64,000 bases of DNA from Vitellaria paradoxa (GCA_019916065.1 CM034234.1:6546342-6610341); one strand, 5' to 3'; positions 24,701 through 37,382 are shown, counted from the stretch's first letter. Program-made: numbers and translations. Notes: a model not told the origin generated them from the sequence alone.

Positions 24701-25498
24701 TTAGAATTCAAGCTCTTCATTTTCAAGTGCCTCAATTGGTTCAGGAAACAAAACGCATAACACAAGCTCAACTTGCTCCATTTTTTAGGCGATGTTTGAA
24801 TTAGCATTTTGGAAGTACTTTCACTGCTTTTCAAGGAGGGGGAGGGGGAAGACATTTTGATTATTGCTTTAAGTAAGCAATGAAAGCAGTTCCAAAATGC
24901 AAACCAAACAGCATAGAATGTCTCAACACCTAATTCCTACCTGTTTCCAAGGTTTTTTTCCCCCCCTCTTCCCCTCTAACCAAACCAAATTTCATCTTTC
25001 TTCACTTACTCAGCAACCAAACAAGTATTTAAAAGCCCAATAAAACCAACATACAGGCATAAACAACAAAGATAACAGAAATGGAATCAGATTTTTTTAG
25101 TGGTTACCGGGAATGGGCCGAGACTGGTGAACCGAGAGTAGGCTAGAGTGCATGAGCCTAGCGGCGGACTCAATCTCCATAGAGACAGCACGAATACGTT
25201 CACGCAAACTTCCAGACTCGTCAAGATGCTGACGAAAGCCTTCGAACTGTTTCTCCAGAGGGGTAGAAGAAGAAGAAGAAGAAGAAGAAGGGGAAGGAGG
25301 CGCGTGAGCTCGACCGTCCGCCATTGAAGAGGAAGAACAGCAGCCGGCCGCAGAGAGTGGTCGAAGCTTATTGATTGTGGTAAGAGGATTTGCGATCGCG
25401 GTGCGAAGAGGGACCAGAAGGGTAGGGAGATGGGAGGTAGGGTTAGGGTTTAAGGAACGCGAGAGTGTGACGCAGGCGTTTCGAAACGCTGACTTCAT
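21741..25498 (-). CDS. TSN: Translin (single-strand nucleic-acid-binding protein / C3PO subunit)
   Basis: Translin forms ring-shaped oligomers that bind single-stranded DNA or RNA, and with TRAX it forms the C3PO ribonuclease. Seven exons on the minus strand join in frame: 25498-25108, 24331-24235, 24148-24033, 23384-23340, 22442-22417, 22107-21972 and 21853-21741, giving 307 residues. Conserved parts include HECPGQYYRYHGDWR, then LPRYVVNKVTAGDYDCP, LTDLHAAFRMLNLRNDFLRK, and the last exon's DLRRVEEVYYDVKIRGL. A second Met at residue 59 (25324) lies just before the conserved part. Residues 1-58 are basic and rich in Ser, Thr and Leu, as in organelle-targeting peptides, with a Ser run at 69-78 encoded by a TCT/TCC repeat. 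Exons 4 and 5 are only 45 and 26 bases long. The donor of exon 3 (gtatgt at 24032) was chosen because only it keeps frame. Stop TAG at 21741-21743. Confidence 0.95.
24787..24914. mobile_element. Hairpin MITE in translin intron 1
   Basis: About 128 bases form a near-palindrome. The left arm contains gcattttggaagtactttca and the right arm its imperfect inverse, ending gttccaaaatgcaaacc, with about 40-bp arms. The loop is GA/G-rich (aaggagggggaggggg). The layout is that of a foldback MITE. No target duplication could be fixed. Confidence 0.6.
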
Positions 25499-25559
25499 GC
25501 TCGTTTTCCTCCCCGGGGGGGGTTTAAGCAGAGCTCTGCCTGCTCTTTCCAAGGAAATA

Positions 25560-27393
25560 GAAAAAATTCCAACAAAAACATTTTCTAAAATATTAAAAAA
25601 AATGAAATTTGAAAATTAAAATTTTAAATTCACTGGAATTTAAGGAAAAATTACCCAAAAAAATACAATTTTTGATTAAAAATTCCATTTTAATTGTAAT
25701 TGACGAAAAAAAACCAAATTATAACCTAACTGTACATGAAATAATTAATTAGAATAATGTTTTTTTTTTTTTTGGCCCCCAACCTAAGCAAAAAACACAA
25801 CATAAAATTGCTGCTTCTAGTTAAAAATGGATTACTATACTGTATTTGCTATCAGCAACAAGTTCTTGGTCAACGATTTCATCTGCTTCGTGTTACTTTT
25901 CTGCTTTCCTCGCTCATCCGCCTCAATTGTGCCGAAGATGATTCGAAGTAAGTTTCTCTCTTTGATTTTTGTCCCCTCTCCCGGTTACTCTTCTACTCAG
26001 CTTATTATTAATTTCAACACTCTTTTGAAGTGTTACTATAACCCCCCAAAAAAAAAAAACATTTGTCGATCAAAAGTTAAAATGTCTCCTTTTGATCGTT
26101 AAATTTATTGTTGGACAAACTAATTTTAATCACAAGTTAGTTGGTAAACGCTAGTGACAGAATGTATTGACAACTAAATTATACATGATTAATAAATGTT
26201 TATTTTTTGTCAATTAAATTTTAGTCACTATATTTTTAGTGAACAAAGTTTAATTTTAGCAACCAAAACACCACTATAAGGTTATTTTTTGCGACCAAAA
26301 CGCATCTGGTTGGAAAAAAATTACTACTACTGACGATCAATTCAAACATTTCTATTTGATATAGTTTACCATTATTGGCCCCGTTTAGTTTGCAATGGTT
26401 TGATGAAAATATCCAAAAATCTCTATAAATCTCTGTTAACTTTATATCACATTAACTTTTTTCTCTCACTGCACGCATTACGAACTCTCTCCAAATCACA
26501 ATTTATCTCAATTTATCTCATTTTTCTTATTCCAAACAACCCCTATGTTAGATCATTGGTTATGAACATGTTTAATATATTTTAATCTATATTAAATATT
26601 TGGCCGACTAAATTTTGATCAATCAAATTAAATTTTTGACCGCAAAAAATAAATTTTACATGCAAAGATTGTTATAAAAAGGAATAAAATACTTATTACT
26701 TTTATTGAACAATTGAATAGGAAAAGTGAGTTCATTATCGGTCAAATTTTATTTCATCGCTAAAATTGTATTATTTGATGACCAAATTTTATTTGATAAA
26801 AAAAAAAATGGACATTTCGGAGATCAAATTTGGTGGTTAAATAACCCTTTAGCGTTTAACTGATCATCAAAAGTAAAAAATATTTTTATTATTTTTTATT
26901 TAAGTAGTTAACGACTAATTGGTCCATATAAACAGTACTTCACCGACCAAATCTATGGTTAAGAGATGTTTGGAGATCTAAGAAAAACTTAAAAATTATA
27001 ATTGATGTAGTGTAAAAATGATAAATAATAAAATTTAATTAAAAAAATAAAAAAATTTTTAAAATTTTTTAAAAATGCCAAGCGCACTCTAAAGTGACTG
27101 TCAAATCAACAATTCGTCGCCGTGGGTTTTCAAAGTGGCGATACCTCGTAAATCAAGAAAGCCCGCTGCAAGCCCTCTTCGAAATGGTAAGCTTCTGTAT
27201 GTAATTGACGTTGTATGCACAAATTTTATTTACCAAATTTTTTGTTTAAAAGTTAAAATAGAAAATAAGTACTTAATTTTATTTATTTAATTAAATGGAG
27301 CCAATATAATTATTGAAATATTTTGAGCAGAAAATAAATTTCTTTGATCCTTCTCTTGAATTTGTAGACTTAAATCTCAATTTGAACACATAA
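25560..27393. other. AT-rich intergenic DNA with diffuse repeats
   Basis: This is the upstream flank of translin. Many copies of a motif like gaccaaattttat or its inverse occur between 26080 and 26950, which suggests the sub-terminal region of a decayed DNA transposon, but no ends were found. A short MITE-like copy lies at about 26965-27092. No gene is seen. Confidence 0.45.
26965..27092. mobile_element. Short AT-rich MITE (TTTGG family)
   Basis: The core aaaaatgataaataataaaa followed by tttaattaaaaa is shared with the copy at 39449-39603. The outer ends are weaker here (gatgtttgga on the left, gccaagcgcactc on the right). Confidence 0.4.
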
Positions 27394-28409
27394 GCTCCGT
27401 TTGGTAACGTTTTTATTTTCTGTTTTCGTTTTTAAAATTTTATAAATTGGCAATAGAAACATATTTGTTAAATCTGTTTTTATTTTTTGTTTCCAAAAAA
27501 AAATGAAAACGGAAACAGAAAAAAAGTGTTTTCATTCTGATTTTTTTTCTGTTGCCAATAATTTGTCAATTTCAAAACTTTGTCTATTTTTGTTACATTA
27601 CATAAAAATAAATTATTTTATTCAAATATTTATTAAAATAAGTTATTTAATAAATAATATAATTAAATTCAAAAATTAAATTAATTATATAAATTACTAT
27701 AAATTATTTTTAATAAATAATAAAACTAATTTAATTTAATTTATTTTAATAATTAATTATTGCTAAATTATTTGAAATAAATATCATAATTAATTTATTT
27801 TATTTAATAATTAAATTAATTTATATAAAATAATTAAAAATAAATAATTAAATTACAATAATTTTTAATTTAATTTAATTTAATAATAATTATTAAATTA
27901 TTTTAAATAAATATCATAATTAAATTGAATTATTTATGATTTAATTAATTTAATTTATATAAAATATATTTTATTAAATTATTTTAATAAATAATTAAAT
28001 AAATTTAATTAATTTAAAAATAAATAATTTAATTTAATAATTAATCTAATTTAATTATTTATTTAATATGAAATATATTTATTAAATTATTTTTAATAAA
28101 TAATATAATTTAATATATTTTATACTTATTGATTAAATGATTTAATAAATAAATTAATGTTTTAATTTAATTAATTATATTAATTAAATTAAATAAATAT
28201 AAAATATATTTTATTAAGTTCTATTAATTTTAAAACTAATAAAATTAAATATTTTCTAAAAAAATTTAATAATTCTAAACAAACTTGCATTTTCAAACAC
28301 AGTTTCAGTTTTCATTTAAAAAAAAATAAACGGCAACAGAAAACAAAAAATAAAAAACGGTAACAGAAAAACAACAACAAAAAAATGATAACGTTATCAA
28401 ACGGGCCCT
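27394..28409. mobile_element. Harbinger-like non-autonomous DNA transposon, about 1.0 kb
   Basis: The left end reads gctccgtttggtaacg. The right end, inverted, reads agggcccgtttgataacg, and both continue into similar T/G-rich sequence. Both are flanked by TAA (27391-27393 and 28410-28412), the 3-bp target duplication typical of PIF/Harbinger and Tourist-like elements. The interior from 27600 to 28260 is extremely AT-rich and has no transposase frame, so the element would depend on an outside source. Confidence 0.7.
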
Positions 28410-28424
28410 TAATATTTGATTTCA

Positions 28425-28870
28425 AGATTTGCAGGCTTAATTTCGACATTAAGGTTTGGTAACTTGATTTTAACATCTACAAGATTGAACTTTGCCTTAA
28501 GAGTTTTGCAACTTGATCTCAAAATTGTAAACTTGAATTTTAACTTACGAATATGACAATTTTTTTTTTTTTTGTAATTTGGAATCCGCATTAATTTATT
28601 GCAGCTCTCAACGAATTTGACAGATTGATTTTAAAAGTTGAGGGTTGAGCTTTGACTCAAGAGTTTAACAATTTGATCTCAAGATTTGTTGGTTTTGACA
28701 TCAACTTAAGGTACTTTCAAGATTTATAAAGTTGAACTTTGACTTGAAAGTATAACAGTTTGATCTCAAGATTGTAGAGAGTCGAATTTTGACTTTTGAC
28801 AAATTTGACAGTTTGATATTAAGATTGGTTAGTTTGAATCTTCAAAACTTGAAAGCTTAACAATAAAATT
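28425..28870. repeat. Degenerate minisatellite
   Basis: A unit of about 60 bases recurs in varied form: an arm like gaactttgacttaagagttt followed by aacaatttgatctcaagatt. At least five diverged copies can be traced. No reading frame runs through all of them. Confidence 0.6.
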
Positions 28871-31029
28871 GGAGTTGAAGGTTAAACTTCAATTTCTTTT
28901 CTTTCTCTACGTCACTTCAATTTATTTTCTCACATCATGTTCTAATTTTTATGTGAATAATTAAAAAAATATTTGTAAATTTATCTACGAATATTTAAAC
29001 AAGACTATTCATGAGTAATAAACAAGTTTGGTCAGAAATATTCAGACAAAGATTATTCACAAATATTTAAACAAGTTTATTTAAAAATGACAAATAAATT
29101 TATTTGCGAATATTTAAATAAACCTATTCATGAACAATAAACAAGTTTATTTGTAAATCTTATCAAGCCGCCTTGTCTTTACTTGAATTCAACTCATATA
29201 TTTATCGAATTTAAAAATTATATTTAAATTTATTCATTTAAATTATCAAACCAACATAAATAAACTTGTTGATAAGTGATTCACTGTACTTTAAAAAAAT
29301 TATCACAATAGTGTATCCAAATTAAACTAAAAATTAAAAAATAAAAGTGTGTTTGGTTAGCAAAAAATTTAGTTAAAAAGTATAAAAAAAAGTCAAAGAG
29401 TTGAGGTAAAAATGATATGGAGTAACATTTTATTAGAAAAAGTATCAAAATTTGATAAAAGTCGAGGAGTTTAGTTAGTTTTGATCAATCAAACGCCATC
29501 TTTCACATGATTACCTAAAACTCTCATCTAATATATATTAATTTCACATATAGTATTTTTAAATTTTTTCATTTTTAATAGACTTTATTTTATTTTATTT
29601 TATTTTTTTGTTACATTTTTTTTATTGAAGACAATATCTTAAACTTCATAAAATTATATACTTACAAATGAAAACAATAAGAAAATTAAAATTTATAATA
29701 ACACAATCAAATTAAACAAATAAAATTCGTAAAAATACAAATTATTACTCAGTTACTTCTATTTTATTAATTTCTTAGTTGTATTTTTATACTTATCTCT
29801 CGTTAAGTCTAAGACATTAAGTATAATTTAAGACATTAAGTATGAATTAAAAAATTAATACTGTTGAAATATTATGAAGGTAAAGAGGATAAAATTAATA
29901 TTGTTACAACATTAGAAAGGTAGAGTGGATAATATCAATTAAGTTGATGGAATACTATTGAAAGATTTAGAATGAAATCTAAGAATTTATCATTAAATGA
30001 AAGTTTAGAAGTTCTTGTTTATTACATTTAAATGTTTTATTTTGTCCAAATATTTTGTTATGTTTAGGCACATTAAAGAAAGTTTGAATAAGAGTTATAT
30101 TTAAATAAATTAAAGTTACTTTGAATAGAAATTTATAGTCAAATTTGAATATAACGGCTTATTTACAAATATTTTAAAATGTCAATATTTACTTAAATTT
30201 TGGCTTTAAAGAGAATACAAAAAGAAAAAAAAATTAAAATCCTAAAATTTAGTATTAAAAAGAACATAAAAAAAACTCTATATTTAAGAAAAAATTGTAA
30301 TATGATAATGCGGTTCTATGATTTTGATTTATCAAAATATGTTTTAGTTAAGTGAATTATTTAGAAAAATTTTGTGGTAAGCAAATTATCCAGAAAAAAT
30401 TTTACAGTTTTGATTTATCAAAATACATTTTTAGTTAAATGCATTATTTGGAAAAAAAATTTTTAGTTAATCGAATCCAAAAGAAACCGCAAACTACATT
30501 TTGTGTCTATGTCATGAACCGTGCAATGAAATAGCGTGCTTTAAGTTTTGGCCAAAAATCACATAATCATATCGCAGTTTCAGCTCATTTAAAAACCACG
30601 GTATTATACTGCGTTTCCATTTATTTCCTTATTTTGTTCATATATTGAACCGTTTAGAGTTAAAAATAATACAAAATTCTAAAATCTCTAAAAATATAAA
30701 TTATAAGATTATAAATTTCAAATTTTTTTACTCACTACACAAATAATGAGATACTAACTTTTAAAAATTTATACAAATTTGGTACTGTTTGGAGCACCAA
30801 TAAAGTTTAAAAATTATAAAAAATTTCATAAGTTTTAACTTTTTTAAACTCCAAAAAGTTTTAACTTTTTAAAAAAATTTATCAAAATCCATTGGAACAA
30901 ACAAAAATGGAGTGTTTTAATGGATTTTGCCAAATTTTTTTAAAAGTTGGACTAACATTCGTATCAAAAAGTTTATAAAACTCCAAAAATTTTTAAGATT
31001 CTCCATTAAAATTTACCGCGTATTTCTTT
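28871..31029. other. AT-rich repeat-derived intergenic DNA
   Basis: Around 28985-29155 a unit like cgaatatttaaacaag followed by tattcatgaacaataaacaa recurs about three times in diverged form. A local direct repeat (gttttgatttatcaaaatac or similar) lies at 30315-30460. No gene is seen. Confidence 0.5.
29347..29497. mobile_element. Short AT-rich MITE (TTTGG family)
   Basis: Left end gtgtgtttggtt; right end gatcaatcaaacgcc, its imperfect inverse. The core aaaaatgatatggagtaaca resembles the cores of the copies at 6617, 26965 and 39449. Confidence 0.5.
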
Positions 31030-31549
31030 GGGCCTGTTTGTGCACATAAATTTGGTGAAAATCTATGAAAATTTCTGAAAATATTTATTATATTTTTACA
31101 TATTCTTACTTTCTCGAAATTTAAAAAAATTCAATACCTTTTAAAAAAAAGTCAATAACTAGAATTCGATTAATTAAGTAATAAATTTTTTTTTTTTTGC
31201 AATTCTTATCTTGGACTCTTAACCTACCGAATGACACTCACTTTGAGTATTTTTTTTAAGGTCGTATAAAACATTTCGACGGATTATAAAAACCGTTCCG
31301 ACGGATTTGTACATTCAATTTCTATCTAAACAAATTGTAAAAATCATTTCGATGGATTGTAGTGCAAAGAAGTTATGATTTATACAAAATTTTAAATCCA
31401 TCCAAACAAAAATTCAATCTGTCGGAATGGGAATTTTATTGTTCATGTCCAAAAAATATGATTTAAAATACGTGCACCAAACATAAAAAATTTTCCTAAA
31501 TCATATTTTATCTTATTTTATCTATTTTTTATCATTCTAAACACACACT
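31030..31549. mobile_element. About 0.5-kb MITE, older copy
   Basis: It starts gggcctgtttgtgcac and matches the copy at 40476-40981 along its length. Shared landmarks are aaaagtc(a/g)ataa(c/t)tagaatt, accgttccgacggatttg(t/c)ac and gattgtagtgcaaagaagt. The right end is less clear. No coding potential. The two copies lie on either side of the kinase gene. Confidence 0.65.
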
Positions 31550-31739
31550 TTATATAATTTTTAATAAATTTGTATCAAATCAAATATAAATATTTAACCA
31601 TTATTTCAAAATAATATTTTACATTCTTAGATCCCAAAAAAAAAATTTACTTTTGATTTCTTTTGGTTTTTTTACTCTAAACGACCCCGCATATAGCTTC
31701 GAACGCACTCATTATCAATTAAAAAAAAAAAAGGTCTAT

Positions 31740-32792
31740 CAGAAGCTTCCTGGAGTCTGGACGACGACCAAGACTTTTCGCCCCTGATTTTGATTCCATT
31801 CCATTCTTTTCTCGGCTGCCCCCACCTGCCGGGTCTTCGTTTTCTAAAAGCCGCCCCACCTCACACATGGCCTCGAATTAACGTTCGTCTTTGATTTTGT
31901 GTTTATTCAGTTATATATCTATCTTAATTTGATTCTTTCCCATGGACTGTTACTCCTTTGATTGGTAGACTGACCTTCAGCTGCCGTGTGCGGACTTCCT
32001 TGGGTCGTGTAATCATTTTCTTTGCCCTTTTCAGGTCTTTTGCTTACTCGGTTTCTTTTTGTAACTCCCTCAAGCATTGGGAATTGTCACTTGCAGAGGC
32101 TGGCACTCGAAATCCACCTACCAGATTGGGAAGCCCGAAGGTGGGTTTTCTTCAATTTGAAGGTTTCATACATCTGGCAGATGATACACACACACACACA
32201 TAACATATTAATATGCGTATGTGTCTTTGTGCTGTGTATAAAAGCAAAGCTTGGATTTGTAATGGCGGCTGAGGCCAAATATTTCTGCCACCAAGTTTTT
32301 TTTTTTTATGTGGCTGGACTTTTGGTCTCAGCAGCCATGGAAATTGGGCTGTAGTAGTTGGACTATCTAGTGTGTTTCTTAAGTTAGCTGGTTATATTTG
32401 AAAACCCACCTTTTTTGAGAGCTTATCGTGGTGTTTGTCAATTCTATTGGGTTTATAGAAAACGGGGTTTCAAGTGTTAAATTGGTCTTCAAAGTTGGGA
32501 TTTTGTTGTACAATTGAGACCTGAGTGGTTATATGTTGAGAGGGCAGACTATATGTTATTGTTTTCTTAGATTATTAACCGAGTTCTTTTATTATTAGTA
32601 TTATTTTTTTACCCTTATTGTTGATTCTCTATTTTATCTGGACAATATGAAATTTTCTTATCGCTTGCCTCTACTTAACTTTCCCATGGTATATGGTAAT
32701 ACCGTACCTAATGTTATTTGAATGGATTCACGAATTGGGGCTCTCATTTTTCTACATCTGGACTTGCAGAAGTATTGTAATCTATTGGAGCT
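31740..32792 (+). promoter_or_regulatory. 5' flank and probable 5' UTR with intron of the PCRK-type kinase
   Basis: The GC content rises from 31740, as expected near a transcription start. A probable UTR intron could run from a donor near 32141 (gaaggtgggttt) to the acceptor cag at 32767-32769. That would leave 23 UTR bases before the ATG at 32793. An (AC)n run lies at 32187-32200. Exact start and first exon cannot be fixed from sequence alone. Confidence 0.45.
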
Positions 32793-35700
32793 ATGAACTG
32801 TTTCCATTTCTACAGTGGAGAAAAGAAGGATGAACCCAAGACCGCAAAGTCGATGTCGGTTAAGTCCTCAAATTCCACATTCACCGAGCGCGATGTGAGG
32901 AGATTTGGTTCTGAATTCAATTCTCAGAATGTTTCAGACACCAGCTCAGATTCCACAGGGAGAAGCACAGTCCCAATTTTATCTCAGAGGCCTGGCAATC
33001 TCAGGGAGTTCACATTTTTGGAGCTGAAGGCAGCCACAAAGAATTTTCATCGCACTGTCAAAATTGGAGAGGGTGGCTTTGGCTGCGTATATAAGGGTGT
33101 CATTAAGAGTTGTGAAGATCCACAAGTAAAACTCGATGTTGCTGTGAAACAATTAGGAAGAAGAGGATTGCAGGTAAGGTTTCTTGTGCTTCTCTTTTGC
33201 TGTTTTAATTACATCATCTTACTCTTCTTTTTTGTGATGATTCTTTTAGAAAGATGCAGAACAGGAAAAATAAATGGTAGGAGTTATTTACCTTAGCTGG
33301 GTATGAGTGTGAATGCCTGTGGCTGGTTTATGCTTAGGAGTTAGTATTTTGAAAGCTTAAATAATAGTTTCAGTAGCTTAGTACCCCAAGTGTCCAGCAT
33401 GATTTTAGAGGATCCAGTTGTAAGATAAATCTAGTGAAATGGATAAGATACATAATTAGAGGATTCTTCCTTGTATTTCCAAATTTAACGGCCATTAATA
33501 GTGACTTTGTCATGCTATTAACCTTGCCTATCCAATTACTAAGTGATTGGCATTGGCTTGTCCTAATGTTTACGTTTTCTTTACTTTTAAGAATTTTGAA
33601 ACTAAAGAAAGTATTATGCAGCATCTTACACAAACTAGAAAGTATCAGAACCCAACACATGCTTGCTGCAGATGTTTAGCTTACGGGAAACAAAATTTTC
33701 CCCACAAGGGGTAAATATGGCATTTTAATGTCTCAGTATTGAGCAAAAATTGCTGCTTGACCAAGCAAGGCATTTTCAGATTCAACTTGAAATTATTTCG
33801 TTAAAGGAACAAAAAATCAGAGCAAAATAAATGAAAGAGGAAAGAGATAGAGGGATATGTTGCTATTAGTTCTACCTTCAATTTTGCAGTAAGAAAGCGA
33901 GGTAAATAAGAAATGCTTCTGGACAATTGTTTACCAAGTGTCAGGTTATATCCCTTTCTTATCTGGTTACCATAAAACTCTTGCCACCTCTCTCACAAGC
34001 CCATCATTTGAACACATGCACATGTAATGCTCCACCAATTAATAACCAAGATTCCAAACTTTAGACTACATGATATCTATACATGCTGAATGTTGAGATT
34101 TGTTCCACATCAAGCACAAGTGATCAAGTATTAATTCGTCATTCTTGTAATGAGTGAGCTGAAATTGTTATAAGATTGTGATTGGAACTGCATATGTTTG
34201 GGTCTTGCTCTAGCTTCTTTAGGGGTTCCAAAATAGACAGTTAATTCTTTTCTCAACATAGAATGATTATTTGATCCTTTTTCTGGCATTATGACCTTTA
34301 CCACAATGATGTAATCTATAGATCAGATTATTTTTTAGATTGGATTTCACCTTACTGTCTAGGGTTCCATTGCATGTGCTTGGGTTAGAATTTCTTAGAG
34401 TTCCACCTCAAGAAGCAGGGGCCACCGTGGCTGACCCTTCTTTTTGTTCCAATGAATCATAGAAATAACACGTTGATCTAGTCGCCACTGGAGCCACAGA
34501 GGGCTATCTAAATTAATATGTTTCTGCTGATAAGCTCCATTGTTTACCAAGTGTCGGATTCATCCATTGCAATCCTCAGTTCTTCTTACTAATACTGACA
34601 TGTTTGTCAAATTAACCCATAGCGAATTATAAATAAATGTAATAATTGCCTAACTGCATGCTTCTAGCATAACCAAAACAAGTGCTGTTGAGATAATATT
34701 TAAATGAAGTTTGATTCCTCTCAGTGGCTTGGAAGTTATAAAATATTGGGTTTAACCTTAATGTTGTTGTTGATATATATGCATGACAATGACAGAAAAA
34801 CTTACATGTCACTGCACATGTTTGATCTTTCTCTTGCAAGTATAACCTGTAATTTCATGTCATCTTATTCATTACAACAATGCTACCTTTCATTATTCAA
34901 TACCTATTGGCTGGGTGGGTCTCTCTCTTGTAAACCTGCAAGTGTTTGCTTTCTTTTTGTTGTTAGCGAAACTTGTAATTTCATGGTAATAATCTTTTTT
35001 TTTTTAACCCAACTATTTCAATAAATAAATTGCTTCTACACGTCAGAAGATGGAGAATCTGCTCCAAGTCTTTAGACTGTTAATTTTCTGTTCCCACCTT
35101 TTGTTGGGCTGGCAGGGGCACAAGGAATGGGTGACAGAAGTTAATGTTCTTGCGGTGGTTGAGCATCCAAACCTTGTCAAATTAGTGGGCTACTGTGCTG
35201 AAGATGATGAAAGAGGAATCCAGCGGCTTCTGGTTTATGAATACATGCCTAACAGAAGCGTTGAGGACCATTTATCAAATAGGTCAGAGACAACTCTTCC
35301 ATGGGCCATGAGGCTGAAAATAGCCCAAGACACTGCTCGTGGCTTGGCGTACCTGCATGAAGGAATGGATTTTCAGGTTCTCTTTCTCTCTCTCTCTGTG
35401 TGGATGCAAGCTATAATCCATTAAGTTCAAACGACTTATGAAGCATAAATTTCTCTCTGTTCTACAAGTAGTAATTGTATGCACTATGTCATGACTAATG
35501 AGTGTGCTATTTTACATCAAACTGATATCTTTATGTTAATTTCTCATAGATCATCTTCAGAGATTTCAAATCTTCAAACATTCTCCTAGATGAGCAGTGG
35601 AATGCAAAGCTATCAGACTTTGGAATGGCTAGATTGGGCCCTCCAGAAGGACTAACCCATGTCTCAACAGCGGTATGCTTAGACAAACTTTTCTTTTGGT

Positions 35701-37382
35701 GTAACTTCTAAGTATTCTTAACAAAAAAGCTGCAATCTATATGTTACATAAAATAGCTGCATTCTCTTAATAGGGGCTATATTTGGTTGCTTAAGAACTT
35801 TTAGTGGAGACTTTGCAACCACTGGTTTTGGATTTTCTTCTTTTCTCTTGTTTTTCCATTTAGGCTTTCACAAATGGCAACAGCTTTTCATCTGCTCTGT
35901 TTTATTCTTGTTATTAATATTGAATCATCTGATTTTAAACCTTTATATGGAAGTTTCCCATAAATACTTCCATAAGGGTAAAGCCAGATGGTTCAAAATT
36001 TTTTAATCATCCTATATTTAAATTATATGGAGGTGCCTAATAGTTGCCTTTATTTTTGACATATAAGCTGCTTTATGTTGCGTATTATTTCTTACACACC
36101 TACATATTTTACATTTTCTATTTTTCTGCATTTTAATGTGCGTGCGCGTGATAAACAAGCAAGGAAGATGGCCTTTAAGCTCGTGAATTTGAAGCCTTAT
36201 CTGCTGTGCAACCATTAACAAACTTGACTTGCTAGGCCAGCAGCAATTTCTCTTATAAAATCAAGCTACTGCCAAAATCACTATATACTGTGGGCATTTG
36301 GATTGTTCTGACTGATGCATTTGATATCAATCTTTATTGTTATTTGCTGTTGAATTGGGGGTTTCATTAAAATGAATCTTTGTTCCTTTTAACTCAGATT
36401 TAAACCATGGCACTTTCGGATTTCATGAATCAACTTTTGTCAATATGTATGTGCGCTATTAGCCTATTACATTGCTTCTGTTGGGGGTTCTAAATGCTAC
36501 TGAATATCAAAAAGGGTGATTCAACTCTATGGGTGTCCAAACACAATTTTAGAATTCATTTATTGAAGGCAAAACAAATTTATAATTGGATGATCTGAGA
36601 AATAAGAGGCAAGGGTTTCATTTATTTTGCATTTTTGTGCTGTCAAAGTGCTTCATGCGTTAATTTTTAAATAGGGATTTGTATCTTTTACATTTTTTTA
36701 TGCTGTCAAAATGATTCATGCTTTAATTTCACTTATTGACTAGGTAATGAAGTCTTTACCTATAATAGTTGTAATTCATTTTGAGCACTATTATCAGGTT
36801 GTAGGAACTGCGGGATACGCAGCTCCTGAATATGTTCAGACTGGGCATCTGAAGTCCAAAAGTGATGTATGGAGTTATGGGGTCTTCCTTTATGAACTCA
36901 TCACAGGTAGACGCCCTATGGACCGTAACCGACCCAGGAGTGAGCAGAAACTCCTGGAGTGGGTAAAGCCATACCTAGGAGAGTCGAAGAAATTTGTGCA
37001 TATATTGGACCCAAGGCTTGAATGGAATGGTTCCATTAAGTCAGTCCAAAAGCTAGCCATGGTTGCCAACCGGTGTTTGGTCAGAAATGCAAAGTCTCGT
37101 CCAAAGATGAGCGATGTGTTGGAGATGGTGAACCGGATTGTCAATGCATCACAAGAAATAAGCAGTGCTCAGCAGCCTATAAGAAGCTTGATCCCAGTGG
37201 TGAACCAGATTGTTGAAACAGCTCAAGAAGAAATAGGCAGTTCTCAACGTCACATGAGGCCGATGGGACCTTCAAGGGAAACCAAGGAGGAAGGTAAAAA
37301 AAGGATTAATGCGGATATGAAAATGGGAGAAAGTGGTTGGCTATTTCGGATATGGACGTCAAAGCTTGTAAGGACATGCTGA
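32793..37382 (+). CDS. PCRK1: Receptor-like cytoplasmic kinase, PCRK1/PCRK2 type (RLCK VII)
   Basis: PCRK kinases act downstream of pattern-recognition receptors in plant immune signalling. Four exons join in frame: 32793-33173, 35116-35376, 35550-35672 and 36798-37382, giving 449 residues; the stop is TGA. Kinase landmarks: Gly loop GEGGFGCV at 92-99, Lys of VAVK at 119, FRDFKSSN with catalytic Asp 219, DFG at 237-239, and APE at 264-266. The His of HRD is Phe, as is usual in this group. The N-terminus ([10 protein letters not shown]) has no myristoylation Gly but has a Cys at position 3, a possible lipid-anchor site. The C-terminus ([14 protein letters not shown]) resembles the end of PCRK1 as I recall it. 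Residues 366-413 hold an internal 24-residue duplication. Arabidopsis has one PCRK gene beside each of its two ADK genes, matching this neighbourhood. The PCRK1 versus PCRK2 label is arbitrary here. Confidence 0.93.

Noticed and set aside
26080..26980. Possible CACTA-type transposon with sub-terminal repeats
   Set aside because: gaccaaat-like motifs recur, but no CACTA ends or 3-bp duplication were found.
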